Shown piece by piece: positions 12,488 through 23,703 of a DNA stretch of 64,000 nt. A program made the translations under genes and the position numbers. The stretch lies in assembly GCF_009829325.1 (NCBI RefSeq), contig NZ_VUOS01000004.1, positions 1 to 64,000 of the forward strand, read 5' to 3'. Source of the stretch: Nocardia sp. CY41. Lineage in GTDB: Bacteria; Actinomycetota; Actinomycetes; Mycobacteriales; Mycobacteriaceae. Within the stretch, counting starts at the first letter, position 1, and the number at the start of each line of letters is the position of its first letter. The notes under the pieces are model-generated. The model saw only the letters and a program-made list of their open reading frames with translations. It was not told the origin of the DNA and searched no databases.

Positions 12488-13161
12488 CCGAGCTGCGCGG
12501 CGCCGGTGAGCGCTTCCGGCGACATGCCGAGCACCTCGGCGATGTCGGCGACGGACACCGCGCCCACGCGCAGGACGCGCGGCTGGTCGGCGGTCAGGTC
12601 GACGATGGTGGAGGCCACCGCGTGCTCGGCCGGGCCGCCGTCGAGGTACACGCTCACCAGCTCACCGAGCTGATCGCGGGCCTCGGGCGCGGTCTTCGCC
12701 GGCGGCTGCCCGGACACGTTGGCGCTGGACACCGCCAGCGGACCCACCTCACGCAACAATTCGAGGGCGACCGGGTGCAGCGGCATCCGCAGCATCACCG
12801 TCCCACGGGTGTCACCGAGATCCCAGGCGAGCGAAGGCGCTTGCTGGACAACGAGACTCAGACCGCCGGGCCAGAACGCCTGGATCAGCTCGCGCGCCTG
12901 CGGGCGCACCGAGAACACCAGGCCGTCGATGGTGTGCCAGGAACCGACGAGCACCGGCACCGGCATGTCCCGGCCGCGGCGCTTGGCCGCCAGCAGCGCA
13001 CTCACCGCGGTCGAATCGAACGCGTCGGCGCCCAGCCCGTACAGGGTGTCGGTGGGCAGCACGACCAGCCGTCCGGATTTCAGAGCGCTGGTGGCTGCGG
13101 ACAGTCCGGCGGCGCGCGAGTCGGGATCCGCGCAGTCGTAGACGGTACTCACGGCAACCAT
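12484..13161 (-). CDS. L-threonylcarbamoyladenylate synthase (Sua5/YrdC/YwlC)
   Basis: A 225-residue Sua5-family enzyme that makes threonylcarbamoyl-AMP from threonine, bicarbonate and ATP for the t6A37 tRNA modification. Seen: LVVLPTDTLYGLGADAFD near the N-terminus, KRRGRDMPVPVLVGS in the middle and LAVSSANVSGQPP near 140-152. It belongs to the translation-related run prfA-prmC-sua5 conserved in mycobacteria (Rv1301). The start may instead be the GTG at 13152 three codons later. Confidence 0.93.
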   Translation of the reverse strand: MVAVSTVYDCADPDSRAAGLSAATSALKSGRLVVLPTDTLYGLGADAFDSTAVSALLAAKRRGRDMPVPVLVGSWHTIDGLVFSVRPQARELIQAFWPGGLSLVVQQAPSLAWDLGDTRGTVMLRMPLHPVALELLREVGPLAVSSANVSGQPPAKTAPEARDQLGELVSVYLDGGPAEHAVASTIVDLTADQPRVLRVGAVSVADIAEVLGMSPEALTGAAQLG

Positions 13162-13326
13162 CCTGGCATGCTGGGCCGCCTCTCCGAGAACTCAGGCCGT
13201 ACTAGTGGGGGAAACGAGAGTTGCGTTCAGGTCTTGCGTCGGGTGCCGAGCGAGTTCTCGGCGTGGTCGGTGAGTTACCCATGTGCTCGCGAAATCAGTC
13301 GTCACCTGGGGTGCGGCTTCGCCGGG

Positions 13327-14205
13327 TCAGGTGCGGGTGGCGGCGACGAAGCGGGGTTTGCCTGCCAGGTCGGGGTGTTCGACGACGTCGGTGAAGGCGC
13401 CGGTGGCGGTGAGGAGGGCGGCCACGCCGGAGCCGTTGGTGTCGTCGTGCTCGATGGCGGTGGCGCCGCCGGGGCGCAGCAATCTGGTGATGTTCGGGAT
13501 CATCTCGCGGATGACGGCCAGGCCGTCGGGGCCGCCGAACAGGGCGACGGACGGGTCGTGCTCGGCCACCTCGGGGTCGAGGCGTGCCCCCTCCGGGATG
13601 TAGGGCGGGTTGGACACCACCACGTCCACCCGGCCGTTCAGGTCGGTGAGCAGGGTGGGATCGGTGGCGTCGTCGGCGTAGAGCGTGATGGGGGTGTCGC
13701 CGGCGGCGATGCGGTCGTCGGCGTTGCGTCGCGCCCAGACCAGGGCGGCGGCATCGAGTTCGACGGCGTGCACCTCGGCGTCGGGGCGCGCATGGGCGAG
13801 GGCGAGGCCGAGCGCGCCCGACCCGGTGCACAGATCGACGACGATCGGCGCGTGATCGTGCGGCAGCGCTTCCAACTGCGCCAGCGCCCACGCGTACAGC
13901 AACTCGGTCTCCGGGCGCGGCACGAAGACGCCGGGGCCGACCGCGAGGTCGAGCGCGCCCATCACGGCCGTTCCGGTCAAGTGCTGCAACGGTATCCGCC
14001 GCGCCCGGCGGTCGACCAGCGCACGGAACTCGTCCAGCTCGTCCGGCGATACGAGCGGGCTCAGCGCCAGCCTGGTCCGCTCCACGCCGAGAACGTGCGC
14101 AGCCAAGTGCTCGGCGTCGGCGCGGGGACTGTGCACCCCGGCGGTCCGTAACGTCTCGATGGCGTCGTTGAGGACGGGGCGCAGCGCGACTCGGGTCGTA
14201 GACAT
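13327..14205 (-). CDS. prmC: Peptide chain release factor N5-glutamine methyltransferase PrmC
   Basis: A 292-residue SAM-dependent methyltransferase that methylates the GGQ glutamine of release factors. It has the N-terminal helical substrate-binding domain, then PLQHLTG and FVPRPETE, the SAM loop VVDLCTGSGALGLALA (about 120-135) and the NPPY catalytic motif in VVVSNPPYIPEGARL. It lies 25 bp downstream of prfA, which encodes its substrate RF1, so the pair is probably co-transcribed. Confidence 0.96.
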   Translation of the reverse strand: MSTTRVALRPVLNDAIETLRTAGVHSPRADAEHLAAHVLGVERTRLALSPLVSPDELDEFRALVDRRARRIPLQHLTGTAVMGALDLAVGPGVFVPRPETELLYAWALAQLEALPHDHAPIVVDLCTGSGALGLALAHARPDAEVHAVELDAAALVWARRNADDRIAAGDTPITLYADDATDPTLLTDLNGRVDVVVSNPPYIPEGARLDPEVAEHDPSVALFGGPDGLAVIREMIPNITRLLRPGGATAIEHDDTNGSGVAALLTATGAFTDVVEHPDLAGKPRFVAATRT

Positions 14206-14230
14206 GACAGCGACTCTGCCCGAAAGGTAA

Positions 14231-15301
14231 CTACTCCGCGGCCATACGCGCTTCGCGATCCGCCTTCCCGAGCGCGTCGAGCAGCGCGTCGAGGTCCCCG
14301 TCGAGCACGGCGTCGAGGTTGTGCGCCTTGAAACCGATCCGGTGGTCGGTGATGCGGTTCTCCGGGAAGTTGTAGGTGCGAATCCGCTCGGAGCGGTCCA
14401 CCGTGCGGATCTGGCTGGCGCGGCCCGCCGCCGCCTCCTGATCGGCCTGTTCTTCCGCCAGCGCCTGCAAGCGGGCCGCGAGCACCTGCATGGCGCGGGC
14501 CTTGTTCTGCAACTGGGAACGCTCGTTCTGGCAGGTCACCACGATGCCGGAGGGCAGATGGGTGATGCGCACCGCGGAGTCGGTGGTGTTGACGCCCTGC
14601 CCACCCTTGCCGGAGGAGCGGTAGACGTCGATGCGCAGATCCGACTCGTCGATCTGCACCTCTTCGATCTCGTCGGGCTCCGGGTAGATCAGCACGCCGG
14701 CCGCCGACGTGTGGATGCGGCCCTGCGATTCGGTCACCGGGACGCGCTGCACCCGGTGCACACCGCCCTCGAACTTGAAGCGCGACCAGACACCATCGCG
14801 CGCCGCGTCGCGGCTCTTGATCGACAGCGTCGCCTCTTTGTAGCCGCCGAGGTCCGACAGGGCGGCGTCGAGGATCTCGACCTTCCAGCCGCGGCGCTCG
14901 GCGTACCGCACGTACATGCGGGCCAGGTCGGCGGCGAACAGCGCGGACTCCTCGCCGCCCTCCCCGGACTTCACTTCCAGCACGACGTCGTCGCCGTCGT
15001 GCGGGTCGCGGGGGGCCAGCAGGTCGGCGAGGGCCTGTTCCAGCTCCTCGACCTGGCTTTTCAACTCCGGGATCTCCGCGGCGAACGCGGCGTCGTCGGC
15101 GGCGAGCTCCTCGGCGGCCGAAAGGTCGTCGCGCGCCGTCTCGAGCTTGCGGTAGGTGGCCATGACCGGGGCCAGCTCGGCGAACCGCTTGCCGACCCGG
15201 CGTGCGGCGCCCGCATCGTTGTGCAGCGACGGATCGGCCAGCTGCGTCTCCAGGCCCGCGTACTCGGCCAGAATGTCGTCGATGGCGGACGGTTGCGTCA
15301 C
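14231..15301 (-). CDS. prfA: Peptide chain release factor 1
   Basis: RF1 recognises UAA and UAG stop codons and triggers peptide release. The GGQ loop is in [18 protein letters not shown] (near 225-242); the codon-recognition segment lies before it. The 356-residue form starts at the GTG at 15301 ([11 protein letters not shown]), preceded by AGAAGGAAG at good spacing. An upstream start at 15334 would add 11 residues with no family similarity and would reach into the terminator region behind rpmE. Confidence 0.95.
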   Translation of the reverse strand: MTQPSAIDDILAEYAGLETQLADPSLHNDAGAARRVGKRFAELAPVMATYRKLETARDDLSAAEELAADDAAFAAEIPELKSQVEELEQALADLLAPRDPHDGDDVVLEVKSGEGGEESALFAADLARMYVRYAERRGWKVEILDAALSDLGGYKEATLSIKSRDAARDGVWSRFKFEGGVHRVQRVPVTESQGRIHTSAAGVLIYPEPDEIEEVQIDESDLRIDVYRSSGKGGQGVNTTDSAVRITHLPSGIVVTCQNERSQLQNKARAMQVLAARLQALAEEQADQEAAAGRASQIRTVDRSERIRTYNFPENRITDHRIGFKAHNLDAVLDGDLDALLDALGKADREARMAAE

Positions 15302-15338
15302 GGTGCTTCCTTCTCCTGGTCCCTGTCCATACAAAACA

Positions 15339-15374
15339 CCGACGCCCGGCCTGCGCAGCAGGACCGGGCGTCGG
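15339..15374 (-). terminator. Rho-independent terminator between rpmE and prfA
   Basis: An 11-bp stem CCGACGCCCGG / CCGGGCGTCGG with a 14-base loop lies 9 bp after the rpmE stop. On the minus strand it is followed by TGTTTTGT, one of the few T-rich tails in this GC-rich window. It separates rpmE from prfA. Confidence 0.8.
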
Positions 15375-15382
15375 CGAGGAAG

Positions 15383-15613
15383 CTACTTGGCGTCGGCCTT
15401 CTTGCCGGCACGCTTGCCGTAGCGGGCCTCGAAGCGGGCCACGCGGCCACCGGTGTCGAGGATCTTCTGCTTGCCGGTGTAGAACGGGTGGCACTGCGAG
15501 CAGACCTCGACGGTGATGTGTCCCAACTCCTTGGTGCTGCGAGTCTGGAAGGTGTTGCCGCAACCACAGACGACCGTGGTGTCGACATACGTCGGGTGAA
15601 TTCCTGCCTTCAT
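15383..15613 (-). CDS. rpmE: 50S ribosomal protein bL31, zinc-binding form
   Basis: A 76-residue ribosomal protein with the Cys pairs of the zinc-binding (C+) paralogue: CGCG at 16-19 and CSQC at 38-41. The start is [14 protein letters not shown] after GAGGACATCC. The C-terminal tail is Lys/Arg-rich. It lies alone between two hairpins, in the rho-rpmE-prfA order typical of actinobacteria. Confidence 0.96.
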   Translation of the reverse strand: MKAGIHPTYVDTTVVCGCGNTFQTRSTKELGHITVEVCSQCHPFYTGKQKILDTGGRVARFEARYGKRAGKKADAK

Positions 15614-15950
15614 GGATGTCCTCTCGATTGTGGTCGCCGGGTCGCCTGCGCGAACGCGCGAAGCGTGAACCGGAACCGACTAGGCGGGAGCTCTGCTCAC
15701 CTGAGCAGACGCAACGACCGTTCAGTATGCCAGAACTGCCGTTACGCTCCCAAAACACCCCCGGCGCGTGGTTTGTTCCCGCCCCGCGTACTCCCCTGCC
15801 GTTCGCGCCCCTGGAAGTCCGGGCACGCGAATCCGCGCCGCCTCCGGGACGCTGAAGTCGGGTAGTCCGCTACTCAGGAATGCGAACAAATTCGTTCATA
15901 GAGTTGCGTACCTGGTGCACATCGGCGTGCCGAGACAGGAAGGAGACCCC

Positions 15951-16532
15951 GTGAACATCCGGATCGCGTCCGCGATTCTCGTTCTGCTGACTCTCGCGGT
16001 CGCCGTCGGTTTGTCCGCCCTCCCCGAAGACGCACACTATCCGGCGCCGGCGAACGCCGTGTACATCCAGACTTCCGAACCCGACCATGCCCCCGATCCC
16101 GAGCCGTGTGCGCTGATCCTCGGTGTCCTGATCTGTGGCGCTGCCACGATCGGACTCGCCTTCTTCACCCCACGAACGCCGAGAGGGTCCCGCACCAGCG
16201 GGACCCTCTCGGCCGTTGACCTGACGACAACTGATTTCGCGAGCACATGGGGAACTCGTCGGGCACGCCCAGAACTCGAGGCGCTGACCGCCGCCCCTGA
16301 GCGCTACTCTCGCGGCTCCAAGCCTGTACGGCCTGAATACCCGGAGAGGCGGACAACCCTATTCGTCGAGCGCGCCCGGCGCGGTCTTGCTCACCTGCAT
16401 CAAGAACTCGAGGTTGTTCTTGGACTTCTTCAGACGGTCGATCAGCAGGTCGATCGCCTGGTGCGAGTCCAGGCCGGACAGTACGCGGCGCAGTTTGTGC
16501 AGTACCGCCGCCTCGTCGGGGCTGAGCAGTAG
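15951..16532 (+). CDS. Possible small membrane protein antisense to the end of rho
   Basis: A GTG at 15951 with a very good ribosome-binding site (AGGAAGGAGA) begins an open frame with two hydrophobic segments: VNIRIASAILVLLTLAVAVG at residues 1-20 and ALILGVLICGAATIGLAFF near 53-71. The frame has no stop until 16532. It therefore runs through a 32-base perfect hairpin (16178-16213) and overlaps rho by 174 bases on the opposite strand. The first 75 codons look like a real gene; the rest does not resemble a known domain. A sequencing error, recent stop loss or a wrongly read chance frame are all possible. Function unknown. Confidence 0.35.
   Translation: MNIRIASAILVLLTLAVAVGLSALPEDAHYPAPANAVYIQTSEPDHAPDPEPCALILGVLICGAATIGLAFFTPRTPRGSRTSGTLSAVDLTTTDFASTWGTRRARPELEALTAAPERYSRGSKPVRPEYPERRTTLFVERARRGLAHLHQELEVVLGLLQTVDQQVDRLVRVQAGQYAAQFVQYRRLVGAEQ
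16178..16213 (-). terminator. rho terminator hairpin
   Basis: A perfect 16-bp stem (GCCGAGAGGGTCCCGC and its complement) with a 4-base loop, 145 bp after the rho stop codon. The symmetry would let it act on transcripts from both strands. Confidence 0.75.
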
Positions 16533-18419
16533 CTCGTCCTTGCGGGTACCGGACGGGTTGACGTCCACCGCGGGGAACACCCGGCGCTCGGCGATCTTGC
16601 GGTCCAGCTTGAGCTCGGCGTTGCCGGTGCCCTTGAACTCCTCGAAGATCACCGTGTCACCGGTCGAACCCGTCTCGACCATCGCGGTGGCGATGATCGT
16701 CAGCGAGCCGCCGTTCTCGATGTTGCGCGCCGCGCCGAGGAACCGCTTGGGCGGGTACAGCGCGGTGGAATCCACACCACCGGAGAGGATTCGACCCGAA
16801 GCGGGCGAGGAGTTGTTGTACGCGCGCCCGAGGCGGGTGATCGAGTCGAGCAGCACGACGACGTCCTTGCCCATCTCCACCAGGCGCTTGGCGCGCTCGA
16901 TGGCGAGTTCGGCGACGGAGGTGTGGTCCGACGGCGGCCGGTCGAAGGTCGAGGCGATGACCTCGCCCTTCACCGAGCGCTGCATGTCGGTGACCTCTTC
17001 CGGACGCTCGTCGACCAGCACCACCATGAGGTAGCACTCGGGGTTGTTGGTCGCGATCGCGTTCGCGATGTCCTGCAGGATCGTGGTCTTACCGGCCTTC
17101 GGCGGCGACACGATCAGGGCGCGCTGGCCCTTGCCGATCGGCATGATCAGGTCGATCACGCGGGTGGTCAGCTTGTTCGGCTGGGTCTCCAGGCGCAGGC
17201 GCTGGTTGGGGTACAGCGGAGTGAGCTTGCCGAACTCGGGACGCCGCTTGGCCGCCTCGACGTCGCCGCCGTTGACCGTGTCCAGCCGCACCAGCGGATC
17301 GAACTTCTGGCGCTGGTTGGACTGTTCGCCGTCGCGCGGAGCGCGCACCGCGCCGGTGATCGCGTCACCGCGGCGCAGCCCGTTCTTGCGGACCAGGTTC
17401 ATCGACACGTAGACGTCGTTCGGCCCGGCCAGGTAGCCCGACGTGCGGACGAAGGCGTAGTTGTCCAGCACGTCGAGGATGCCCGCGACCGGCTGGAGCA
17501 CGTCGTCCTCGCGGATCTCCAGCTCGCGGGACTCGCCGCCGCCGCCGCTCTCGCGGTCACGCCCGCGACGACGCTCCCGGAAGCGGCGTCCACGCCGTCC
17601 GCGACCGCCCTCTTCGTCGTCGCCGCCGCGGCCGCCCGCGCTGCCGTTCTGGTTCTGGCCCTGGCCACGTTCGCCCTGGGCACGCTCGCTCTGCCGGTCG
17701 CCCCCACGCTCGCCCTGGCCACGCTCGCTCTGCCGCTCCCCCTGGCCACGCTCGCTCTGCCGATCGCCCCCACGCTCGCGGCGGCGCTCGCCGCCCTGTT
17801 CGGCGTCCTGCTTGGACTCGTCGGCACGGGTCTCGGCGGGCGCGGTCTCGGTGGCGGATCGCGCCTGGTCACGGCCGCGCCGCTGCCGACCCCGGCCACG
17901 CTGGCCGCTCTCCCGGCCGGACTCCTCGGTGGTCTCGGTGGCCTGCGCCGACTCGGACGCGGCGTCGGCGGGGGCCGTCTTCGCCGGGGCGGGAGCCTCG
18001 CCGGGCGCGGCCGAAGCCGCGGGCGTCACGTCGAGGGTCGCCTGCTCGGCCTTGGCCGGCGCCGGCTGCGCCGCAGCGGCGGTCTTGGCGGGGGTGTCGG
18101 CCTTCGCGGGGGCATCGGCCTTGGCGGTTACCGCGGACTTGGCCTCGCCTTTGGCGGGCTTCTCCACCTTCGCCGCCTTTCCGGCGGCCTGATTCTCCTT
18201 GATGGCGGCGATCAGATCGCCCTTGCGCATTCCGGAGGTGCCTCGGATACCGAGCTCCCCCGCAAGCGCGCGCAACTGCGGCAACAACATTCCAGTCAGC
18301 CCCGATCGTGCGACGTCGGTGTGTTCGCTCATCTTCGAAATCTGTCCGGATTCACTTTCGCGCTCGCCCGTCGGGTTCGATTCCACGCCGGGTGTCGCGA
18401 GCAGGTCCGTATCTGTCAC
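16359..18419 (-). CDS. rho: Transcription termination factor Rho
   Basis: A 686-residue Rho, an RNA-dependent hexameric ATPase that ends transcription. Domain order: Rho N-domain with GMLLPQLRALAGELGIRG (about 43-60), then a long low-complexity insert (about 80-300), the RNA-binding OB fold (LEIREDDVLQPVAGILDV) and the ATPase with Walker A PPKAGKTT. The insert is first Ala/Pro/Lys-rich, then Arg/Gly/Gln/Glu-rich with tandem GERGGDRQSERGQ-like units. Large charged inserts occur in other actinobacterial Rho proteins, but this one is long (E. coli Rho is 419 residues, M. tuberculosis 602). The GTG at 18419 follows AAAGGA. It lies downstream of thrB after a 328-bp gap. Confidence 0.97.
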   Translation of the reverse strand: MTDTDLLATPGVESNPTGERESESGQISKMSEHTDVARSGLTGMLLPQLRALAGELGIRGTSGMRKGDLIAAIKENQAAGKAAKVEKPAKGEAKSAVTAKADAPAKADTPAKTAAAAQPAPAKAEQATLDVTPAASAAPGEAPAPAKTAPADAASESAQATETTEESGRESGQRGRGRQRRGRDQARSATETAPAETRADESKQDAEQGGERRRERGGDRQSERGQGERQSERGQGERGGDRQSERAQGERGQGQNQNGSAGGRGGDDEEGGRGRRGRRFRERRRGRDRESGGGGESRELEIREDDVLQPVAGILDVLDNYAFVRTSGYLAGPNDVYVSMNLVRKNGLRRGDAITGAVRAPRDGEQSNQRQKFDPLVRLDTVNGGDVEAAKRRPEFGKLTPLYPNQRLRLETQPNKLTTRVIDLIMPIGKGQRALIVSPPKAGKTTILQDIANAIATNNPECYLMVVLVDERPEEVTDMQRSVKGEVIASTFDRPPSDHTSVAELAIERAKRLVEMGKDVVVLLDSITRLGRAYNNSSPASGRILSGGVDSTALYPPKRFLGAARNIENGGSLTIIATAMVETGSTGDTVIFEEFKGTGNAELKLDRKIAERRVFPAVDVNPSGTRKDELLLSPDEAAVLHKLRRVLSGLDSHQAIDLLIDRLKKSKNNLEFLMQVSKTAPGALDE

Positions 18420-18747
18420 GGAAATCCTTTCCTTCCCTCGATCGCCGTGTGCTGTTTCGAGGGTTCGTCCCGCAGCCCGGGCATTCTGCCGGACTGGGAT
18501 GCGTCCGTCCGGGCGCTGTGTGCCGTATCACCTGCCCCGCCGGACCGGCGGCTTCTCCACCAATGGTGAAAGGTGGGGAGAGATCATTCCAGTTGCGCAG
18601 CTACGCAGCACCCCCATGGCCTGGAGGCTCGAGCCTGGAGCCTGCTGGAGCGATTGCCCTGATGAAGCACCGGCGTCTGATGCGCACGATGTACGGACTT
18701 GCCCAGAATAGCTGTCCATTGCGAATCTCGGCAAGACAGACTCGCCG
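18420..18747 (-). other. thrB-rho intergenic region, probable rho leader
   Basis: No gene is supported in these 328 bp. They hold the rho ribosome-binding site and short palindromes such as AGGCTCGAGCCT (18625-18636) and CCGCCGG/CCGGCGG near 18534. A long leader before rho would suit autoregulation by Rho, known in other bacteria, but no specific element could be identified. Confidence 0.5.
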
Positions 18748-20871
<2,124 letters not shown>

Positions 20872-20875
<4 letters not shown>

Positions 20876-22227
20876 TCTTCGGTGCCTTCCAATCTCAGAA
20901 CGCTGGTCACAGATGTGACGGATGCCATTTCCGCCAGGGCGGCCACGGTGTCCGCGAGCGCCGACTCCACGGCGTGGTGGGTCACCACGACCAGGCGCGC
21001 ACCCGAGCCGTGCCCTTCTTGACGGACGGTCGAAATGCTCACCCCATGTGCGGCGAATTCGCCCGCCACCGCGGCCAGGACTCCAGGACGGTCCTCGACC
21101 TGCAGGTTCACGTGATAGCGGGTGGGCGTATCGCCGATCGGCGCGATCGGTAGCTCAGCATAAACCGATTCGCCCGGAGCGCGACCCCCGTAGAACTTGT
21201 TCCGGGCCGCCATCACCAGATCGCCGAGGACGGCCGACGCGGTCGGCGCGCCACCCGCACCCTGCCCGTAGAACATCAGCCGTCCGGCGTTCTCCGCCTC
21301 GACGACCACCGCGTTGAACGCCCCGTTCACCGCGGCCAACGGATGCTTACGGGGAATCAGCGCCGGGTAGACGCGCACCGAGACGCGCTCCTTGCCGCCG
21401 TCCTCCGGGCCCGGCTCGCCGGGACCCGCGTCCACGCGCTCACAGATGGCCAGCAGTTTGACCGTGCAGTCGAGCGCCGAGGCGGTTTCCAGATCCTCCG
21501 CGGAGATGCGCGAGATGCCCTCGCGGTACACGTCGGCGGCGGTGACCCGGGTGTGGAACGCCAGCGAGGCGAGGATGGCGGCCTTGGCCGCGGCATCGTA
21601 ACCCTCCACGTCGGCGGTCGGATCGGATTCGGCGTAGCCCAGCCGGGTGGCTTCGGCCAGCGTCTGCGAGTAGTCGGCGCCGGTCTCGTCCATCGCGGAG
21701 AGGATGAAGTTGGTGGTGCCGTTGACGATGCCGACGACCCGGTTCACCCGATCGCCCGCCAGCGACTGGATCAGCGGGCGCACCACGGGGATCGCGCCCG
21801 CGACGGCGGCCTCGAAGTACAGGTCGGCGCGGCTGCGCTCGGCGGCGGCGGCGAGTTCGCCGGTGTAGTCGGCCAGCAGCGCCTTGTTCGCGGTCACCAC
21901 GGATTTGCCCGCGTTCAGCGCGGCCAGGATCAAGCGGCGCGGCGGATCGATGCCGCCGATCACCTCGACCACCAGGTCCACGTCGTCCCGTGCGACCAGG
22001 GCGTCGGCGTCGGTGGTCAGCAGATCCGCGGGGATGCCGCGGTCGGTGTCGAGGCTGCGCACGGCCACCCCGCGTAGCACCACCGGTGCGCCGACGCGGG
22101 AACGCAGGTCCTCGGCGTGCTCGCGCAGGATGCGGACCACCTCGGTGCCGACATTGCCCATGCCGAGGACCGCGACCCCGATCGGGCGATCGGTCCCCCA
22201 CACGCCGTTCTTCGCGCTGGCCGTCAC
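20872..22227 (-). CDS. hom: Homoserine dehydrogenase
   Basis: A 451-residue oxidoreductase that reduces aspartate semialdehyde to homoserine. It has the NAD(P)-binding loop [17 protein letters not shown] (about 18-34), the catalytic domain with [18 protein letters not shown], and a C-terminal ACT domain ([18 protein letters not shown]) that usually mediates threonine feedback inhibition. The GTG at 22227 overlaps the lysA stop (GTGA), so translation is coupled. An upstream in-frame extension is only the antisense-like continuation through lysA. Confidence 0.96.
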
Positions 22228-23645
22228 GCTTCCACCTCCAAGCTGAGCAGGTCCGCCACCGTTTCCCGGCGCAGGATCAGGCGCGGCTGTCCGTCCCGCA
22301 CCGCGACGACCGCGGGGCGGGTCAACTGGTTGTACCGGCTGGACATCGAGTAGCAGTACGCGCCGGTGGCGGCGACGGCGACCAGGTCGCCGGGGCCGAC
22401 GTCGGCGGGCATCCAGGTGTCCCGGATGACGATGTCGCCGCTCTCGCAATGCTTTCCGACGACGCGCGCGACCACCGGACCGGCCTGCGACGACCGCGAG
22501 ACCAGGCGGCAGTCGTAGTCGGCCTGGTACAGCGCGGGCCGGATGTTGTCGCTCATGCCGCCGTCGACGCTCACGTAGCGGCGGCGCAGACCGCCGTCGA
22601 GCGAGACGTCCTTGATGGTGCCCACCTCGTAGAGCGTCACCGTGCCGGGACCGGCGATGGCGCGGCCGGGCTCCACCGCGATCGTGGGCGTGGGCAGCCC
22701 CGCGCGTTCGGCTTCGGCCGCCACCAGTTCGCGCAGGTTCGCCGCGAACTGGTCCAGCGGCGGCGGGTCGTCCGACGGCAGATAGGAAATACCGAGTCCG
22801 CCACCCAGATCCAGCGTCGCGATCTGCGCGGTGCGCTCGATGCCGAACTTGTCGATCGCCTCGCGGAGCAGGCCGAGCATGCGCCGCGCGGCGATCTCGA
22901 AGCCGTCGATCTCGAAGATCTGCGAGCCGATGTGGCTGTGCAGGCCGACCAGGCGCAGGTTGTCGGCGTCGAAGACGCGCGCGAGCGCCTCCATCGCGTC
23001 GCCGCCCGCGATCGAGAAACCGAATTTCTGGTCCTCGTGCGCGGTCGAAATGTATTCGTGGGTATGGGCTTCCACACCGACGGTGACCCGGACCAGGACG
23101 TCCTGCACCACGCCCGCGCGGCTCGCGACGGCTTCCAGGCGCTCGATCTCGATGAGCGAGTCGACCACCACGTGACCGACGCCCGCGGACACCGCGGCTT
23201 CCAGTTCCGCGACCGACTTGTTGTTGCCGTGCAACGCGATTCGCTCGGCCGGGAAGCCCGCGTGCAACGCGATGGCGAGCTCGCCGCCCGAGCACACGTC
23301 CAGCGAGAGGCCCTCGTCCCGGATCCAGCGGGCGACCTCGCCGCACAGGAACGCCTTCGACGCGTAGTGCACGCGCGCGTTCGCCCCGAAAGCACGGACC
23401 ATGTCGCGGCAGCGGGAGCGGAAGTCGTCCTCGTCGACGACGAACAGCGGGGTGCCGAATCGCTCGGCCAGCTCGTACACCGGCACGCCCGCGAAGTTGA
23501 CCACGCCCGCGTCGTCGCGCGTGGCATTGCGCGGCCACACGTTCGCGGGCAGGTCGATCATCTGCCGCGGGTCGCTCGGACGCTCCGGCAGATTCGGCGC
23601 GTGCGGGATCTCGGCGTGCCGGGGACCGGCGGGATGCGCGCTCAT
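22224..23645 (-). CDS. lysA: Diaminopimelate decarboxylase
   Basis: A 473-residue fold-III PLP enzyme that makes lysine from meso-diaminopimelate. The PLP lysine is in [10 protein letters not shown] (about 94-103), and the substrate loop is in [14 protein letters not shown]. It starts the aspartate-family cluster lysA-hom-thrC-thrB, with overlapping genes that point to one operon. The start [20 protein letters not shown] is somewhat longer than the E. coli enzyme but typical for actinobacteria. The 58-bp gap to argS holds the motif GTGAGCGCAGCGAGGAGCGG, which looks like a dispersed actinobacterial sequence. Confidence 0.96.
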   Translation of the reverse strand: MSAHPAGPRHAEIPHAPNLPERPSDPRQMIDLPANVWPRNATRDDAGVVNFAGVPVYELAERFGTPLFVVDEDDFRSRCRDMVRAFGANARVHYASKAFLCGEVARWIRDEGLSLDVCSGGELAIALHAGFPAERIALHGNNKSVAELEAAVSAGVGHVVVDSLIEIERLEAVASRAGVVQDVLVRVTVGVEAHTHEYISTAHEDQKFGFSIAGGDAMEALARVFDADNLRLVGLHSHIGSQIFEIDGFEIAARRMLGLLREAIDKFGIERTAQIATLDLGGGLGISYLPSDDPPPLDQFAANLRELVAAEAERAGLPTPTIAVEPGRAIAGPGTVTLYEVGTIKDVSLDGGLRRRYVSVDGGMSDNIRPALYQADYDCRLVSRSSQAGPVVARVVGKHCESGDIVIRDTWMPADVGPGDLVAVAATGAYCYSMSSRYNQLTRPAVVAVRDGQPRLILRRETVADLLSLEVEA

Positions 23646-23703
23646 TTCCGCTCCTCGCTGCGCTCACTCACTGTCGTTTCCTTCCCTCGGGTCGACCGGC
23701 CGG

